This document shows, one piece after another, positions 26,367 to 35,991 of a DNA stretch of 64,000 nucleotides. The stretch comes from Halosimplex salinum (GTDB lineage: Archaea; Halobacteriota; Halobacteria; Halobacteriales; Haloarculaceae). Positions within the stretch are counted from its first letter, which is position 1. The number at the start of each line of letters is the position of its first letter. The stretch spans positions 186,001 through 250,000 of the forward strand of contig NZ_QWGG01000005.1 in NCBI RefSeq assembly GCF_003730195.1. Direction: 5' to 3'. Made by a program: the position numbers and the translations under genes. Under the pieces are notes generated by a model that was not told where the DNA came from, made no database searches, and saw only the letters and a program-made list of their open reading frames with translations.

Positions 26367-26656
26367 CAGTCGTGGCGCTCCCTGCGGTCGCGCCACGCGC
26401 GCCTCGCCCTTTCAGTCCACCAGGGAATCCGGGAACCGCACGACACAGCAACGCACCTCACACCTCCCCAACCGACTCGCCCGGTCGCTCCGCTCCCTCA
26501 CTCGTCCCTCGCACGGCTCCGTCTCGCGCCCCTCGCAGGGCTCGGGGACGCTCGCCAGCGCGCGCCACCGCACTTCAGGAATGGTGTCCAGTCAGGTACC
26601 GGTCGCTCGCGGGTCGCTTCGATACGACTTTCCCGATCCATTCCCTGCGGTCTGGC

Positions 26657-27490
26657 ATGATCCGGATCGGCGCACACACATCGATCGCGGGCGGCGTCCC
26701 GAACGCCGTCGACGAACAGATCGAGATCGGCGGCAACTGCGGGCAGATCTTCACCCACTCGCCGCAGGTCTGGCAGGACCCCAACATCGGCGACGACGAG
26801 GCGGCGACGTTCCGCGAGATGGCCGAGGAACACGACCTCGGTCCGTGGGTCATCCACTCCTCGTACCTCGTGAACCTCTGTACGCCGAAAGACGACCTCC
26901 GCGAGAAGTCCGTCGACTCGATGCAGAAGGAGGTCGACGCGGCGGACAAACTCGACATCGAGTACGTCAACGTCCACCTCGGCGCGCACACGGGTGCGGG
27001 CGTCGACGGCGGCCTCGACAACGCCGCGAGCGCGCTGGACGAACTCGACATCCCCGACGGCGTGACGGTCCTCGTCGAGTCCGACGCGGGATCGGGCACG
27101 AAACTCGGCGGCGATTTCGAGCACCTCGCGACCGTGCTCGACCGCTCCGAGCAGGACCTCGACGTGTGTCTCGACACCGCCCACATGTTCGGCGCGGGCT
27201 ACGACCTCTCGACGCCCGTGGGCGTCGAGGAGACGATCGAGGAGTTCGACGACGTCGTCGGGCTGGAGCACCTGGAGTGCATCCACCTCAACGACTCGAA
27301 ACACGAGTGCGGGACGAACAAGGACGAACACGCCCACATCGGCGAGGGACTCATCGGCGAGGACGGGATGCGGACGCTGATCAACCACGAGGACCTGCTG
27401 GACGTGCCGCTCGTGCTGGAGACGCCGACGGAGAACGGCAAGAGCTTCGCGTGGAACGTCGAGCGAGTGCGAGAACTGCGCGAGGAGTAA
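26657..27490 (+). CDS. nfo: Endonuclease IV (AP endonuclease)
   Basis: A 277-residue enzyme of the TIM-barrel Nfo family. It begins [13 protein letters not shown] and carries the zinc-ligand motifs [42 protein letters not shown] and HAHIGEG in the family order. It cleaves DNA 5' to abasic sites in base-excision repair. Length is usual for archaeal Nfo. The ATG at 26657 is preferred because upstream in-frame codons encode low-complexity sequence from the intergenic repeat region. It is monocistronic. Confidence 0.96.
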   Translation: MIRIGAHTSIAGGVPNAVDEQIEIGGNCGQIFTHSPQVWQDPNIGDDEAATFREMAEEHDLGPWVIHSSYLVNLCTPKDDLREKSVDSMQKEVDAADKLDIEYVNVHLGAHTGAGVDGGLDNAASALDELDIPDGVTVLVESDAGSGTKLGGDFEHLATVLDRSEQDLDVCLDTAHMFGAGYDLSTPVGVEETIEEFDDVVGLEHLECIHLNDSKHECGTNKDEHAHIGEGLIGEDGMRTLINHEDLLDVPLVLETPTENGKSFAWNVERVRELREE

Positions 27491-27590
27491 CGAGCCAGCG
27501 TCGGGGTGAGGTGTAGCGTCACGTTTTTGACGACCGAGAGTCCCGAGATGGGAGTACTGCGGCCGTCTCGGGGGACCCGAGCGGTGACGG

Positions 27591-28985
27591 TCACTTTCGA
27601 TTCGATGGCCGGGTCACTGACGGGAGCGCGCGGCCCGCGAGGACGGCGCCGAGGGAGAGTCCGACGACAGCGAGGGCAGGTGAGAGCGGCCCGGTGTCCG
27701 CCGTCGTCCTCGCCGTCGCCGTCGGCTCCGCGCTCGCCGTCCCTGCGTTCGCCGTCGCCGTCGGCGCGGCTGTCTCGGGAGCGGTCACGGACCCGCCGTC
27801 CCCGGATGCGGACGTTTCGACGGCCGTCGTGGCCGTGGCGGCGCCAGGTGTGGTTGTCGGCGTCGTATCGGTGAGTGGGGCGGTCGACGGCGGTTCGAGC
27901 GACGATTCAGGCGGCCAGTCGGTGAGGGGGTCGCTGCAATCGACGTTCCCGGTGCAGTCGTCGTCGCCGGCGCCGTTCGCGTCGCCCCAGTAGTTCCGTG
28001 TCGCGTCGCCCGCCGGGTTGGCGTCCGGGGCGCGGATATCGCCCGCCTCGTTGCCGACGAACCGGCTGCCGCGGACGGTCCAGGTCCCGTTCGTCTCGGC
28101 GGTGTAGACGCCGACGCCCTGTTCGAGGGGCGGCTTCCAGAAGCGGACGCCCTCGGTCGTCGAGACGTTCGCCACGGTCGACCGCCGGATCCTCCAGTCG
28201 CCGCTGGCCTCGACGGCGCCGACGCCGACGGTGGCGTCGCGGAGCGTACCGTTGGTCAGTGTCCAGTCGCCGCTCGCGTACGAGGCGTCGACCGCGGCGA
28301 ACTCGACGTCGCTGACGGTGACGTTCGCGAGCGTCCAGTCGCCGGTCGTCGACAGCGCGTCGAGGCCGTCACCCCCGGAGACGTTCCGGACCGTAACGTC
28401 CTCCGCTCGCCAGTCGCCAGTCGCACTCTGCGCCCAGACGCCGGTGTCGACGCGGCGGATCGTGACGTTTTCGAGCACCCAGTCGCCGTCGGACCCGGCG
28501 GCTGCCACTGCCACGAAACTCGCGTTCTCGATCGTCGCGTCGCGGAGTTGCCACTCGTCCGTCGAGCCCCTGGCGGACACGCCGACGTTGAAGTCGACGA
28601 CCGCGAAGCCGGCGACGACCGGCGCTGCGGTGCGTTCGATCTCGACGCCGACCGCGTCGTCGGCGAGGTCCGACCCGTCGAGGGTCGCGCCCCGCGGGGC
28701 GGCGAGCGTCAGGTTCTCGTCGACGGTGACTGTCTCTCGGTAGGTCCCCGGCCTGACACGGACCGTGTCGCCCGGGTCGGCGGCGTCGACCGCGGCCTGT
28801 ACGGTCGCGTATTCGGCGCTTCCGTCGGCGTCGACGACCAGCACGTCGCCCTCCGACGCCGGATCGTCCGGTCGGTTCTGGTCCGGCCCGACGACGGCCG
28901 CGTCGCCTCCGACCGTCGCCGTCACGAGTGCGAGCAACACCACCGCGCACACGGCGAGTCGCCGCGCTACGAGTCGACACGTCAT
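27591..28985 (-). CDS. Secreted right-handed beta-helix protein with C-terminal membrane anchor
   Basis: A 464-residue exported protein. A Sec-type signal covers residues 1-30 (LAVCAVVLLALVTATVGGDA). The segment VVDADGSAEYATVQAAVDAA, followed by GDTVRVRPGTYRETV, is the classic start of a pectate-lyase-like/NosD-type beta-helix. The body (about 90-330) is built of recurring units around SxGDWxxxNxTxxxV. A Thr/Ala/Pro-rich, probably O-glycosylated stalk (about 360-430) precedes a terminal hydrophobic segment (ALAVVGLSLGAVLAGRAL) and a basic tail. The architecture is that of surface-anchored haloarchaeal proteins, but I see no PGF motif. The ligand or substrate is unknown. The start at 28985 was set by the signal peptide. 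Confidence 0.82.
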   Translation of the reverse strand: MTCRLVARRLAVCAVVLLALVTATVGGDAAVVGPDQNRPDDPASEGDVLVVDADGSAEYATVQAAVDAADPGDTVRVRPGTYRETVTVDENLTLAAPRGATLDGSDLADDAVGVEIERTAAPVVAGFAVVDFNVGVSARGSTDEWQLRDATIENASFVAVAAAGSDGDWVLENVTIRRVDTGVWAQSATGDWRAEDVTVRNVSGGDGLDALSTTGDWTLANVTVSDVEFAAVDASYASGDWTLTNGTLRDATVGVGAVEASGDWRIRRSTVANVSTTEGVRFWKPPLEQGVGVYTAETNGTWTVRGSRFVGNEAGDIRAPDANPAGDATRNYWGDANGAGDDDCTGNVDCSDPLTDWPPESSLEPPSTAPLTDTTPTTTPGAATATTAVETSASGDGGSVTAPETAAPTATANAGTASAEPTATARTTADTGPLSPALAVVGLSLGAVLAGRALPSVTRPSNRK

Positions 28986-29089
28986 TCGAGCGTGAGATAG
29001 ACCGGCCGGTGGAAGGGACTGTCGAAAGGTACAATCCGGCTTTGAGCGGGACGCGAGGAACGCGGCGTCCGCGGGCGGTGTCGACCGGC

Positions 29090-30505
29090 TCAGTTCCGCT
29101 CCACCGCGTCGGGCCGATTCTGGACGCGAGGGTAGCGAACGCCCAGTGCCTTCCAGTCGAGCCAGCGGGCGCCGGGGCGGTCGTCGGCGAGGCGGCCGTA
29201 GGGGGGTTCGCCGCCGGTGGGAATCTCCTCGACTGGACCGCTCGGATCGACCGCGTCGCCGACGTAGCCGAGCGTCTCTTCGACCGTGGCCCAGACGCCG
29301 GCGGCGCCGGAGGGGAGGGCGACGCCGACGTTGGCGAGGCCGTCGAGCGGGGCGGCGTGGTGGGCGGTCACCTCGTCGTCGACGCACTGTTCGAGCGTGG
29401 CGTAGGCGTAGAACTCCAGGTCCGCGCCGTTCGCGGCGCGGTCCTTGACCGACGGGGCGAGGTCGAACAGTTTGTTGTACCCCACTTCGACCTTCTCCGG
29501 GTCGAGAATCCCCTTCGCGTCGTCGGTAGCGTCGGCGGGGTCGACGGACTCGAGCGACGACTCGTTAGTGACGTACCAGGTGACGTAGTTCTCGTCGCGA
29601 TAGCGATGGCGACGGGCGACGACGGACATCCCCCTGTGCGGGAGGTAAGCGCTGACCGCCGGGAGGTCGGCCGCCGGTCCGCGCACCGCGAGCACGAGCC
29701 GGTTCCGGTAGGTCACCGGTGAGAGCGACTCACGGACGCGCTCGGCGTCGCCGCCCGCGCGCTCGAACTCTCCACTGCCTACGAGGGAATCGACGAATCC
29801 GTGCGTCCCCGTACCGGTCGCGGCGACGACGTAGTCGGGGTCGAACTCGACGGTCAACTCCTGGTGGGTCTCGACGGTGAGGCCGTCGAGCGCCGGGGCG
29901 GAATCGGTGGCGCTGGCCTCGGTAAACGTGGCGTCCGTCACGTCGCCGACGACGATCCGCTCCTCGTGGCCGTCGGCGAGCGCCCGGACGAGCGCCTCGC
30001 GGTCGATGGTGTACTCGTCGATGGCGGTGACGTGCTCGCCGCTGCCCTTGGCGAAGATGCTGCCGTCGCGGTACACCTCGGGCAGGCCGTCGATTCCGCG
30101 TTCGTCGTACTCGTAGCCGTGCTCGTCCCACTGGTCCGGGAGGTACTGGTAGGGGTGGTCCGTCGAGCAGACGTACCACTCGCCGCCCTCTACGGGGACG
30201 CGCTCGTCCTCGGCGAATGGGAGCCATTCGTCTTCGATGGACTCCCGGACGGTCGGGTCGGGGTCGAGATAGCCCTTCGAGAGCGTGCCCGGCCAGTCGA
30301 ACGACTGCCCGGCGCCCAGCGGCGAGTTCGAGAGGAGCGCCGCGGCGTACCCGCGGTCGGTCAGTTCGTTCAGGAGGGCGAGTCCCTGAATCCCGCCGCC
30401 GACGACGAGTACGTCGACGTCGGCGGTCGGGTACCAGCCCAGCGACTCCCGAATCCGCTCGTACAGCGCCACCCCGGTGTCGAACTCCGGTTCCTCCGCT
30501 GGCAT
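29090..30505 (-). CDS. FAD-dependent oxidoreductase, DAO-like
   Basis: A 471-residue flavoprotein. The dinucleotide-binding motif VDVLVVGGGIQGLALLNEL lies at about residues 28-46, followed by a glycine/serine FAD contact (SNSPLGAGQSFDWPG). The second FAD motif, DPDYVVAATGTGTHGF, lies near residue 225. The fold resembles D-amino-acid oxidase/glycine oxidase-type enzymes, but the substrate cannot be told from sequence. The start at 30505 places the Rossmann motif 25 residues in, as usual. Upstream (30506-30746) is low-complexity intergenic DNA, and no operon partner is evident. Confidence 0.8.
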   Translation of the reverse strand: MPAEEPEFDTGVALYERIRESLGWYPTADVDVLVVGGGIQGLALLNELTDRGYAAALLSNSPLGAGQSFDWPGTLSKGYLDPDPTVRESIEDEWLPFAEDERVPVEGGEWYVCSTDHPYQYLPDQWDEHGYEYDERGIDGLPEVYRDGSIFAKGSGEHVTAIDEYTIDREALVRALADGHEERIVVGDVTDATFTEASATDSAPALDGLTVETHQELTVEFDPDYVVAATGTGTHGFVDSLVGSGEFERAGGDAERVRESLSPVTYRNRLVLAVRGPAADLPAVSAYLPHRGMSVVARRHRYRDENYVTWYVTNESSLESVDPADATDDAKGILDPEKVEVGYNKLFDLAPSVKDRAANGADLEFYAYATLEQCVDDEVTAHHAAPLDGLANVGVALPSGAAGVWATVEETLGYVGDAVDPSGPVEEIPTGGEPPYGRLADDRPGARWLDWKALGVRYPRVQNRPDAVERN

Positions 30506-30746
30506 GTTGTCCCCGCTACTTGCCCGCTGCACATATGCTTGGCTACCATCTTTTCCCCGGACGGATCGAGGAGCGACCCCGCCCGGCAAAAACACGGGTG
30601 ACAACGCCGCCAGAGCAATCTCTGGCGCCCCCTCGTTCGCCTCGCCCGCGAGGAAGGCCGAGCGCTCACTGCGTTCGCGCTCGGTGAACCGATTCGCGTC
30701 GCTCGGTAGCTGCGAAACACAGGACACGGGGAGAACTGTCGTCGAA

Positions 30747-31070
30747 CTACAGGCAGTCGGCCGGAAGTTCGTCTTCGTAGTCGTCCAGCAGTTCGAGCAG
30801 CGGCTTGATCTCGTCGAACCTCGTCCCCTTCTTGACTTCGTAGTCCGTCGGTTCCCAGTCGACGAAGTCGTATTCGACGAGTTTCGGCAGGTGAACCTGT
30901 TTCATCATGAAGAGCGTCTTGACGGCGTCCCTGGCGTCCCTGTCGACCGTCACCGGCACGTCGCGCTGCGGGTCGTGGTCCAGCAACGCGACGAGTAACT
31001 CCCGCCGCTGAACGTCGGCCACCGCGTCCATCATGTCGTCGAACGAGATTGATTTCAGCGTGTTGCTCAT
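30747..31070 (-). CDS. DUF7344-type winged-helix protein
   Basis: A 107-residue protein built of one haloarchaeal winged helix: FDDMMDAVADVQRRELLVALLDHDP, then MKQVHLPKLVEYDFVDWEPTDYEVKKG. That HxHLPKL..fV pattern marks the DUF7344 family, found repeatedly in haloarchaea and twice in tandem in the gene at 41874-43037. It is probably a small DNA-binding regulator with unknown target. It stands alone, facing away from the methyltransferase gene across a 261-bp gap. Confidence 0.8.
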   Translation of the reverse strand: MSNTLKSISFDDMMDAVADVQRRELLVALLDHDPQRDVPVTVDRDARDAVKTLFMMKQVHLPKLVEYDFVDWEPTDYEVKKGTRFDEIKPLLELLDDYEDELPADCL

Positions 31071-31331
31071 ACTTCTACGTCAGTGTGTTCACGGATAACT
31101 TCTCGACTATTTTACGCCAGCGAGACGTTTGAGTAACTGAGTTACAACGTTCGTACGGAGTCACAGCGTTCACTCGGAGTCACCTCGGGACGAGTCGTGT
31201 TCGCTCGATCCGCACGACCGCTGGGCGCCGTCGATGTCGCTCGCTCGTCGCGGGCGGGACCGGGTCTCCGAACGCGACGGATTCTCACAGACCGACGGAC
31301 ATTTGCCGCCGGCCCGCCCACCCACGTTCCA

Positions 31332-32126
31332 GTGCGACAGTTCAGCGCCGACTACCTGGAGACCACGCGCGAGGGCATGTGGGGCGACTCCCGCGCGGCG
31401 CTCGCGGACCTCGACCTCGACAGTCGCGAGCGTATCCTCGACGTCGGGTGTGGCACCGGCGAGTTGACGCGCGTCCTCGCCGAGGAGTCCGGCGGGGAGG
31501 TCGTCGGCGCCGACGTCGACCCCGAACTGCTCTCGGTCGCCGGCGAGTTCGCGCCGGTGGTGCGGGCCGACGCGACCCGCCTCCCCTTCTCCGCCGACGC
31601 CTTCGACCTCGTGGTCTGCCAGGCGCTGCTGATCAACCTGCCCGACCCCGTCGGCGCCGTCCGGGAGTTCGCCCGCGTGTCTTCGGACCTCGTCGCCGCG
31701 GTCGAGCCCGACAACGGCGCCGTGACGGTCGATTCGACCGTCGACGCGGAGCCCCCGCTCGCTCGGCGGGCGCGCGAGCGCTTTCTGGACGGTGTGGCGA
31801 CGGACGTGGCGCTGGGGTCGGGTGCGCGCGACGTGTTCGAAGACGCGGGGCTGGAGGTGGTGTCGACCCACCGGTACGACCACGAGCGGGTCGTCTCGCC
31901 GCCCTACTCCGAGGCCGCGGTCGAGGCCGCCCGGCGGAAAGTGACCGGCGAGGGGCTGGCCGACGACCGCGAGACCATCCTCTCGGGGGAGACCTCCGAG
32001 GGCGAGTACGACGAACTCCGCTCGGCGTGGCGCTCGATGGGTCGCGACGTGGTCTCGCAGATGGGCGCCGGGTCGTACGTGCGCAAAGAGACGGTGCCAT
32101 TCTTCGTGACCGTGGGACGCCTGTAG
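31332..32126 (+). CDS. Class I SAM-dependent methyltransferase (type 11)
   Basis: A 264-residue methyltransferase beginning at a GTG (31332), which gives the family start RQFSADYLETTREGMW. SAM motif I is RILDVGCGTGELTRVL (about residues 34-49); motif post-I GADVDPELL and the aromatic/LINLP region near residue 105 follow as in UbiE/type 11 enzymes. The C-terminal half (about 150-264) is a variable substrate domain. The methyl acceptor is unknown. It is monocistronic, convergent with the cysteine synthase gene. Confidence 0.82.
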   Translation: MRQFSADYLETTREGMWGDSRAALADLDLDSRERILDVGCGTGELTRVLAEESGGEVVGADVDPELLSVAGEFAPVVRADATRLPFSADAFDLVVCQALLINLPDPVGAVREFARVSSDLVAAVEPDNGAVTVDSTVDAEPPLARRARERFLDGVATDVALGSGARDVFEDAGLEVVSTHRYDHERVVSPPYSEAAVEAARRKVTGEGLADDRETILSGETSEGEYDELRSAWRSMGRDVVSQMGAGSYVRKETVPFFVTVGRL

Positions 32127-32222
32127 TCGCATCTGTCGGGCTCTGTGGTGCCGTTATCGGCTCGAAGTGAACGACGCCGACCGCAGTGGACAGCGCGCGC
32201 CGAAAAGAAGGTCCCCTCGCTC

Positions 32223-33176
32223 TCAGTCGTCGGCGGGGGCGGGTTCGTTCGACTCCCAGTAGCTGACGTTCGCGGGCTCGTAGAGATCCGTCGAGAGGTA
32301 GCGCTCGCCGGTGTCGGGGAGGACGACGACGACGAGGTCGTCGGGGCGTTCGCGGGCGACCTCGTCGGCGGCGGCGAGGGCGGCGCCCGCCGAGACGCCG
32401 GTCAGGATGCCCTCTTCGCGGGCGAGTTTGCGAGTGGTCTGGACGGCCCGCTCGTGTTCGACGGTGCGGACCTCGTCGACGAGGTCGGTCCGGAGGATCT
32501 CGGGGATGAACCCGGCGCCGATGCCCTGGATGGAGTGAGAACCGGCGTCGCCGCCGGAGAGGACGGGCGACTCCGCGGGTTCGACGGCGACGCTCTCCAC
32601 GTCGGCGCCCTGCTCCTCTTCGAAGTACTCCGAGACGCCGGTGATCGTCCCCCCAGTCCCGACGCCGGCGACGAAGACGTCGACCTCGCCGTCGGTGTCC
32701 GCCCAGATCTCTGGACCGGTGGAACTGCGGTGTGCCTCCGGGTTCGCGATGTTCTCGAACTGGCTGGCGACGACACCGTCGCGTTGTTCGGCGATGGCGT
32801 CGGCGGCCTCGATCGCGCCGTTCATCCCGCCTTCGGCGGGCGTGAGCACGAGTTCGGCACCCAGTGCGGAGAGGAGCGCGCGGCGTTCCTCGCTCATGGA
32901 CTCGGGCATGGTGAGCACGAGGTCGTAGCCGCGGGCGGCGCAGGCCATCGCGAGACCGATGCCGGTGTTGCCGCTGGTGGCCTCGACGACCACGGGGTCG
33001 TCGTCGAGGTGGCCCATGCGTTCGGCCCGGTCCAGCATCGCGGCGCCGATGCGGTCTTTCACCGAGTTCGCGGGGTTGAACGACTCGACCTTGCCCGCGA
33101 GGTTCTCGGCGAACGAGTCGAGCCACACGAGCGGTGTGTCGCCGATCTCCGCGGCGATGTCGTCTGCGATATCCAT
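32223..33176 (-). CDS. cysK: Cysteine synthase (O-acetylserine sulfhydrylase family)
   Basis: A 317-residue PLP enzyme. The lysine that binds PLP is in [11 protein letters not shown] (about residue 40), the phosphate/substrate loop is [10 protein letters not shown] (about 65-74) and the PLP-phosphate loop is [10 protein letters not shown] (about 170-180). It makes cysteine from O-acetylserine (or O-phosphoserine) and sulfide; the family also includes cystathionine beta-synthase-like enzymes. The start at 33176 gives the normal N-terminus IGDTPLVWL. It is divergent from the M29 aminopeptidase gene across about 150 bp. Confidence 0.93.
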   Translation of the reverse strand: MDIADDIAAEIGDTPLVWLDSFAENLAGKVESFNPANSVKDRIGAAMLDRAERMGHLDDDPVVVEATSGNTGIGLAMACAARGYDLVLTMPESMSEERRALLSALGAELVLTPAEGGMNGAIEAADAIAEQRDGVVASQFENIANPEAHRSSTGPEIWADTDGEVDVFVAGVGTGGTITGVSEYFEEEQGADVESVAVEPAESPVLSGGDAGSHSIQGIGAGFIPEILRTDLVDEVRTVEHERAVQTTRKLAREEGILTGVSAGAALAAADEVARERPDDLVVVVLPDTGERYLSTDLYEPANVSYWESNEPAPADD

Positions 33177-33328
33177 CGTCCGAGCGTTGGGTCTCGCGTG
33201 GGTTGGATAACGGCCCTCAACATCGGGGGGAACGACCCCCTCCGACGGCTCGACCGGCGAGCGTATCAGATCCCGTACCGAACGGCAGTTCGGCAAATCG
33301 TTATTGAGCGGGCGGACGACCGTCAGGT

Positions 33329-34420
33329 ATGGACCCACGAGTCGAGGACCACGCGGACGTCATCGTCGACCACTCGATCGATCTGCAGGCCGGCGACGAG
33401 GTACTGATCTCGGCGTCGCCGGAGGCCGACGACCTGGTCGTCGCGCTGAGAGAGCGTATCGGCGAGCGGGGTGCCCACAGCGTCACGATGGGCGGGAGCA
33501 GTCGCGGCGGGCGGGCGTTCATGCGAGCGATGGATCCCGAGGACTACGACAGTCCGTCGGACACGATGATGGCGATCGCCGAGGCGATCGACGTGGCCAT
33601 CTCGATCCGCGCGTCGTCGAACACGCACGAGACCGGCGACGTGCCGCCCGAGAAGAACGCCGCCTACGCGCAGATCATGAAGCCCTTCCAGGACGAGATC
33701 ATGGGCAAGCGCTGGGTCGGCACCCAGTTCCCGGCGCCGGGCAACGCACAGGACGCCGAGATGAGCACCGAGGCGTACGAGGACTTCGTCTACGACGCCG
33801 TCACGAAAGACTGGGACGCCCAGCGAGAGTTCCAGGACAACATGGTCGAGATCCTCGACGGCGCCGAGGAGGTCCGGATCGTCTCGGGCGACACCACGGA
33901 CGTGACGATGTCCGTCGAGGGGATGGTCCCCGTCAACGACTACGCCGAGAAGAACCTCCCCGGCGGCGAGGTGTTCACCGCGCCCGTGCCCGACAGCGTC
34001 GAGGGCGAGGTCCTCTTCGACATGCCGCTGATGGCCCAGGGCCGAGAGATCGAGGACGTTCGACTCGTCTTCGAGGGTGGCGAGGTCGTCGAGTTCGAGG
34101 CGGCGAAGAACGAGGACGTGCTCGCCGCCGTCCTCGACACCGACCCCGGCGCGAAGCGACTGGGCGAACTCGGCATCGGGATGAACCGCGACATCGACCG
34201 GTTCACCTACAACATGCTGTTCGACGAGAAGATGGGCGACACCGTCCACATGGCGCTGGGCCGCACCATCGACGAGAACGTTCCCGACGACCGCGACGAC
34301 CGGGAGGGCAACGACTCCGCGATGCACATGGACATGATCGTCGACATGAGTGAGGACTCGTTCATCGAAGTCGACGGCGAAGTCGTCCAGCGTGACGGGA
34401 CGTTCACGTTCGAGAAGTAG
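33329..34420 (+). CDS. M29-family aminopeptidase
   Basis: A 363-residue cytosolic metallopeptidase of the AmpS/PepS type. The N-terminal domain carries [15 protein letters not shown], and the metal-binding C-terminal domain has [18 protein letters not shown] and GDTVHMALG, in the family order. It releases N-terminal residues from peptides using two metal ions. Length is slightly shorter than the bacterial 400-residue form. It is followed by 360 bp of non-coding repeat-like DNA. Confidence 0.88.
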   Translation: MDPRVEDHADVIVDHSIDLQAGDEVLISASPEADDLVVALRERIGERGAHSVTMGGSSRGGRAFMRAMDPEDYDSPSDTMMAIAEAIDVAISIRASSNTHETGDVPPEKNAAYAQIMKPFQDEIMGKRWVGTQFPAPGNAQDAEMSTEAYEDFVYDAVTKDWDAQREFQDNMVEILDGAEEVRIVSGDTTDVTMSVEGMVPVNDYAEKNLPGGEVFTAPVPDSVEGEVLFDMPLMAQGREIEDVRLVFEGGEVVEFEAAKNEDVLAAVLDTDPGAKRLGELGIGMNRDIDRFTYNMLFDEKMGDTVHMALGRTIDENVPDDRDDREGNDSAMHMDMIVDMSEDSFIEVDGEVVQRDGTFTFEK

Positions 34421-34780
34421 CGAGGCCGACTAGTGAGGGACCTTCGGTCCCTCATACCATGCGAACGGCGTCGAAGACGCCGTGAGCAGACGAAGGGGGG
34501 CCTCGAACATCCGAGCGGGGAGCGAAGCGAGCCGTGAGGAGTAGCGAGGGCTTCGCTCCGCTCAGTCCTCGTAAACCCGAGCGGGGAGTGAAGTGATCCG
34601 CGAGAAGTAGGGAGGTTCGACGGAGTGAGACCCTCCGATGTTTCAAACGGGGGGTGCGCGGCGCGAAGCGACCGTGAGGGAGGTGACTCGAAATCGGCGT
34701 TTCGTGCGTTCCCGTTCCGTCGACTCGAAGTTCGACTGATCTCGAAGACCGATCGCGTCCGGTTTCGGCGAGGAGAGGCG
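34421..34780. repeat. Intergenic region with degenerate 40-bp repeats
   Basis: No gene is seen in these 360 bp. A roughly 40-bp unit starting ccgagcggggag and containing gaagtgat or gaagcgag occurs at about 34511-34550 and 34577-34616, with a third, worn copy around 34645-34682. The array resembles the purine-skewed low-complexity DNA common between haloarchaeal genes; its role is unknown. Confidence 0.55.
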
Positions 34781-35089
34781 TTACGGGGACCGGTCCTCGG
34801 AGCGCTCACGGACGGTGACTCGTTGCCCGTCCACGACCACGATCTCGTACCCGGCGAAGGTGAACGTGACGCGGAGGGGGCCGCTCCGTTCACTCGAGGT
34901 GTGATACAGGGAGTCGAGCGCCTCCGGATCGACGCTGTCGTGTAGTTGCGCGGTGAGTTCGGTGGATTCGATCCCTTCGATGGTCGCGACCGTCTCGACG
35001 ACGGCCCGACTGGTCCGTTGTTCGTCCGAGATGTCTGCCGTCACGAACCCCTGTCCTGATTCGTCGACCGCTCGAATTGCCTGACTCAT
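34781..35089 (-). CDS. HalOD1-domain protein
   Basis: A 102-residue acidic protein matching the halobacterial output domain 1: SRAVVETVATIEGIESTELT, LHDSVDPEALDSLYH, then a beta-strand pair VTFTFAGYEIVVVDGQRVTV. This domain usually ends haloarchaeal response regulators; here it is the whole protein, with no receiver. It may act as an adaptor. It is an isolated gene, 165 bp before the DUF7095-like gene on the same strand. Confidence 0.82.
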   Translation of the reverse strand: MSQAIRAVDESGQGFVTADISDEQRTSRAVVETVATIEGIESTELTAQLHDSVDPEALDSLYHTSSERSGPLRVTFTFAGYEIVVVDGQRVTVRERSEDRSP

Positions 35090-35254
35090 ACGTCTTGTCC
35101 ACTCTCCAATTATCGTGTTACACCGTTGTTATTGGGTGCCTGATGCCCGTCGAAAACGAACAAGCTCGACTTGAAGGCGGACGAGAACCGGCGAGGTGAG
35201 GACTGACGAGCAGTTTCTCCGAACAGACCGCGTTCGGACCCGAGAGAGACCCGA

Positions 35255-35908
35255 TCAGACCACGTCACCGCGAACGGTCGCGCCGTCCTGAGCCTCGCGG
35301 TAGGCCCGAACGGCGTCGGCGGCCTCCTCGGCGACGTCGGGGTCGGCGCCCAGCATCTCCAGGGCGCCCGACAGGGTCGGCAGGACGAACTCGCCGGCAC
35401 GGAGTTTCTGGAAGGCGTCTTCGCTGCGCTGGCCGTCCACCCACAGGCAGGCCCCCCGCGGGTCGAGGATGTTCTCGTAGGTCTCGCGCGCGAGCGCGCC
35501 CTCGAGGCGCTGGGTGACGTTGTCGTCGAAGCTCGCGTTGCACACTTCGAGGTGAACCGGCTCGTCGTCGTCGACGAGGTGCGCGCCGAGGCACTTCTCG
35601 GGGGCGGCGTAGCCGTTCGAATTCGTCCGGACGTGTTCGGGGTGTTCGGCGGCCCAGTCGGCGCGCACGGTCTCGCCGATGCCCTCGACGCCGAGGGCCA
35701 GATCGTCGGGGTCGGTGTCGTCGCTCTCGTCGCCGATAAGGATGTCCTTGGTGAGGTAGACGTCGAGCCGTTCGACGGGGTCGAGGCCGAGGGCCACGTC
35801 GCCGAAGACCCAGATCTCGCGGACGGGGACGGGCATGCGGTCGTCCTCGACGGTGGCGACGAGATCTTCGACGCGGGCGACGGCCTCGTCGCGTGAGAGG
35901 TCGGTCAT
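35255..35908 (-). CDS. Conserved haloarchaeal protein, DUF7095-like
   Basis: A 217-residue acidic cytosolic protein starting at the ATG at 35908 (an upstream in-frame start adds a poorly conserved 16 residues). Visible features include REIWVFGDVALGLDPVERLDVYLTKD near the N-terminus, suggesting a nucleotidyltransferase-like beta strand arrangement, and a C-terminal helical region (EDAFQKLRAGEFVLPTLSGAL). Its function is unknown to me; the DUF7095 label rests on recollection of the family. It is divergent from the histidine kinase gene across 83 bp. Confidence 0.7.
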   Translation of the reverse strand: MTDLSRDEAVARVEDLVATVEDDRMPVPVREIWVFGDVALGLDPVERLDVYLTKDILIGDESDDTDPDDLALGVEGIGETVRADWAAEHPEHVRTNSNGYAAPEKCLGAHLVDDDEPVHLEVCNASFDDNVTQRLEGALARETYENILDPRGACLWVDGQRSEDAFQKLRAGEFVLPTLSGALEMLGADPDVAEEAADAVRAYREAQDGATVRGDVV

Positions 35909-35991
35909 CGACGCGACGTAGCCGTCGGAGCGGCAAAACGGTTTCTCGACAGGCACGCAAATTTAAGGACTCAGTCGGAAAACGTTAGGCG

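Noticed and set aside
25329-26396. 355-residue - strand frame containing ERAEGF repeats
   Set aside because: It crosses the membrane-protein gene at 25419-25859 in antisense, and its repeat part is open only because the 57-bp period is a multiple of three. No start or signal supports it.
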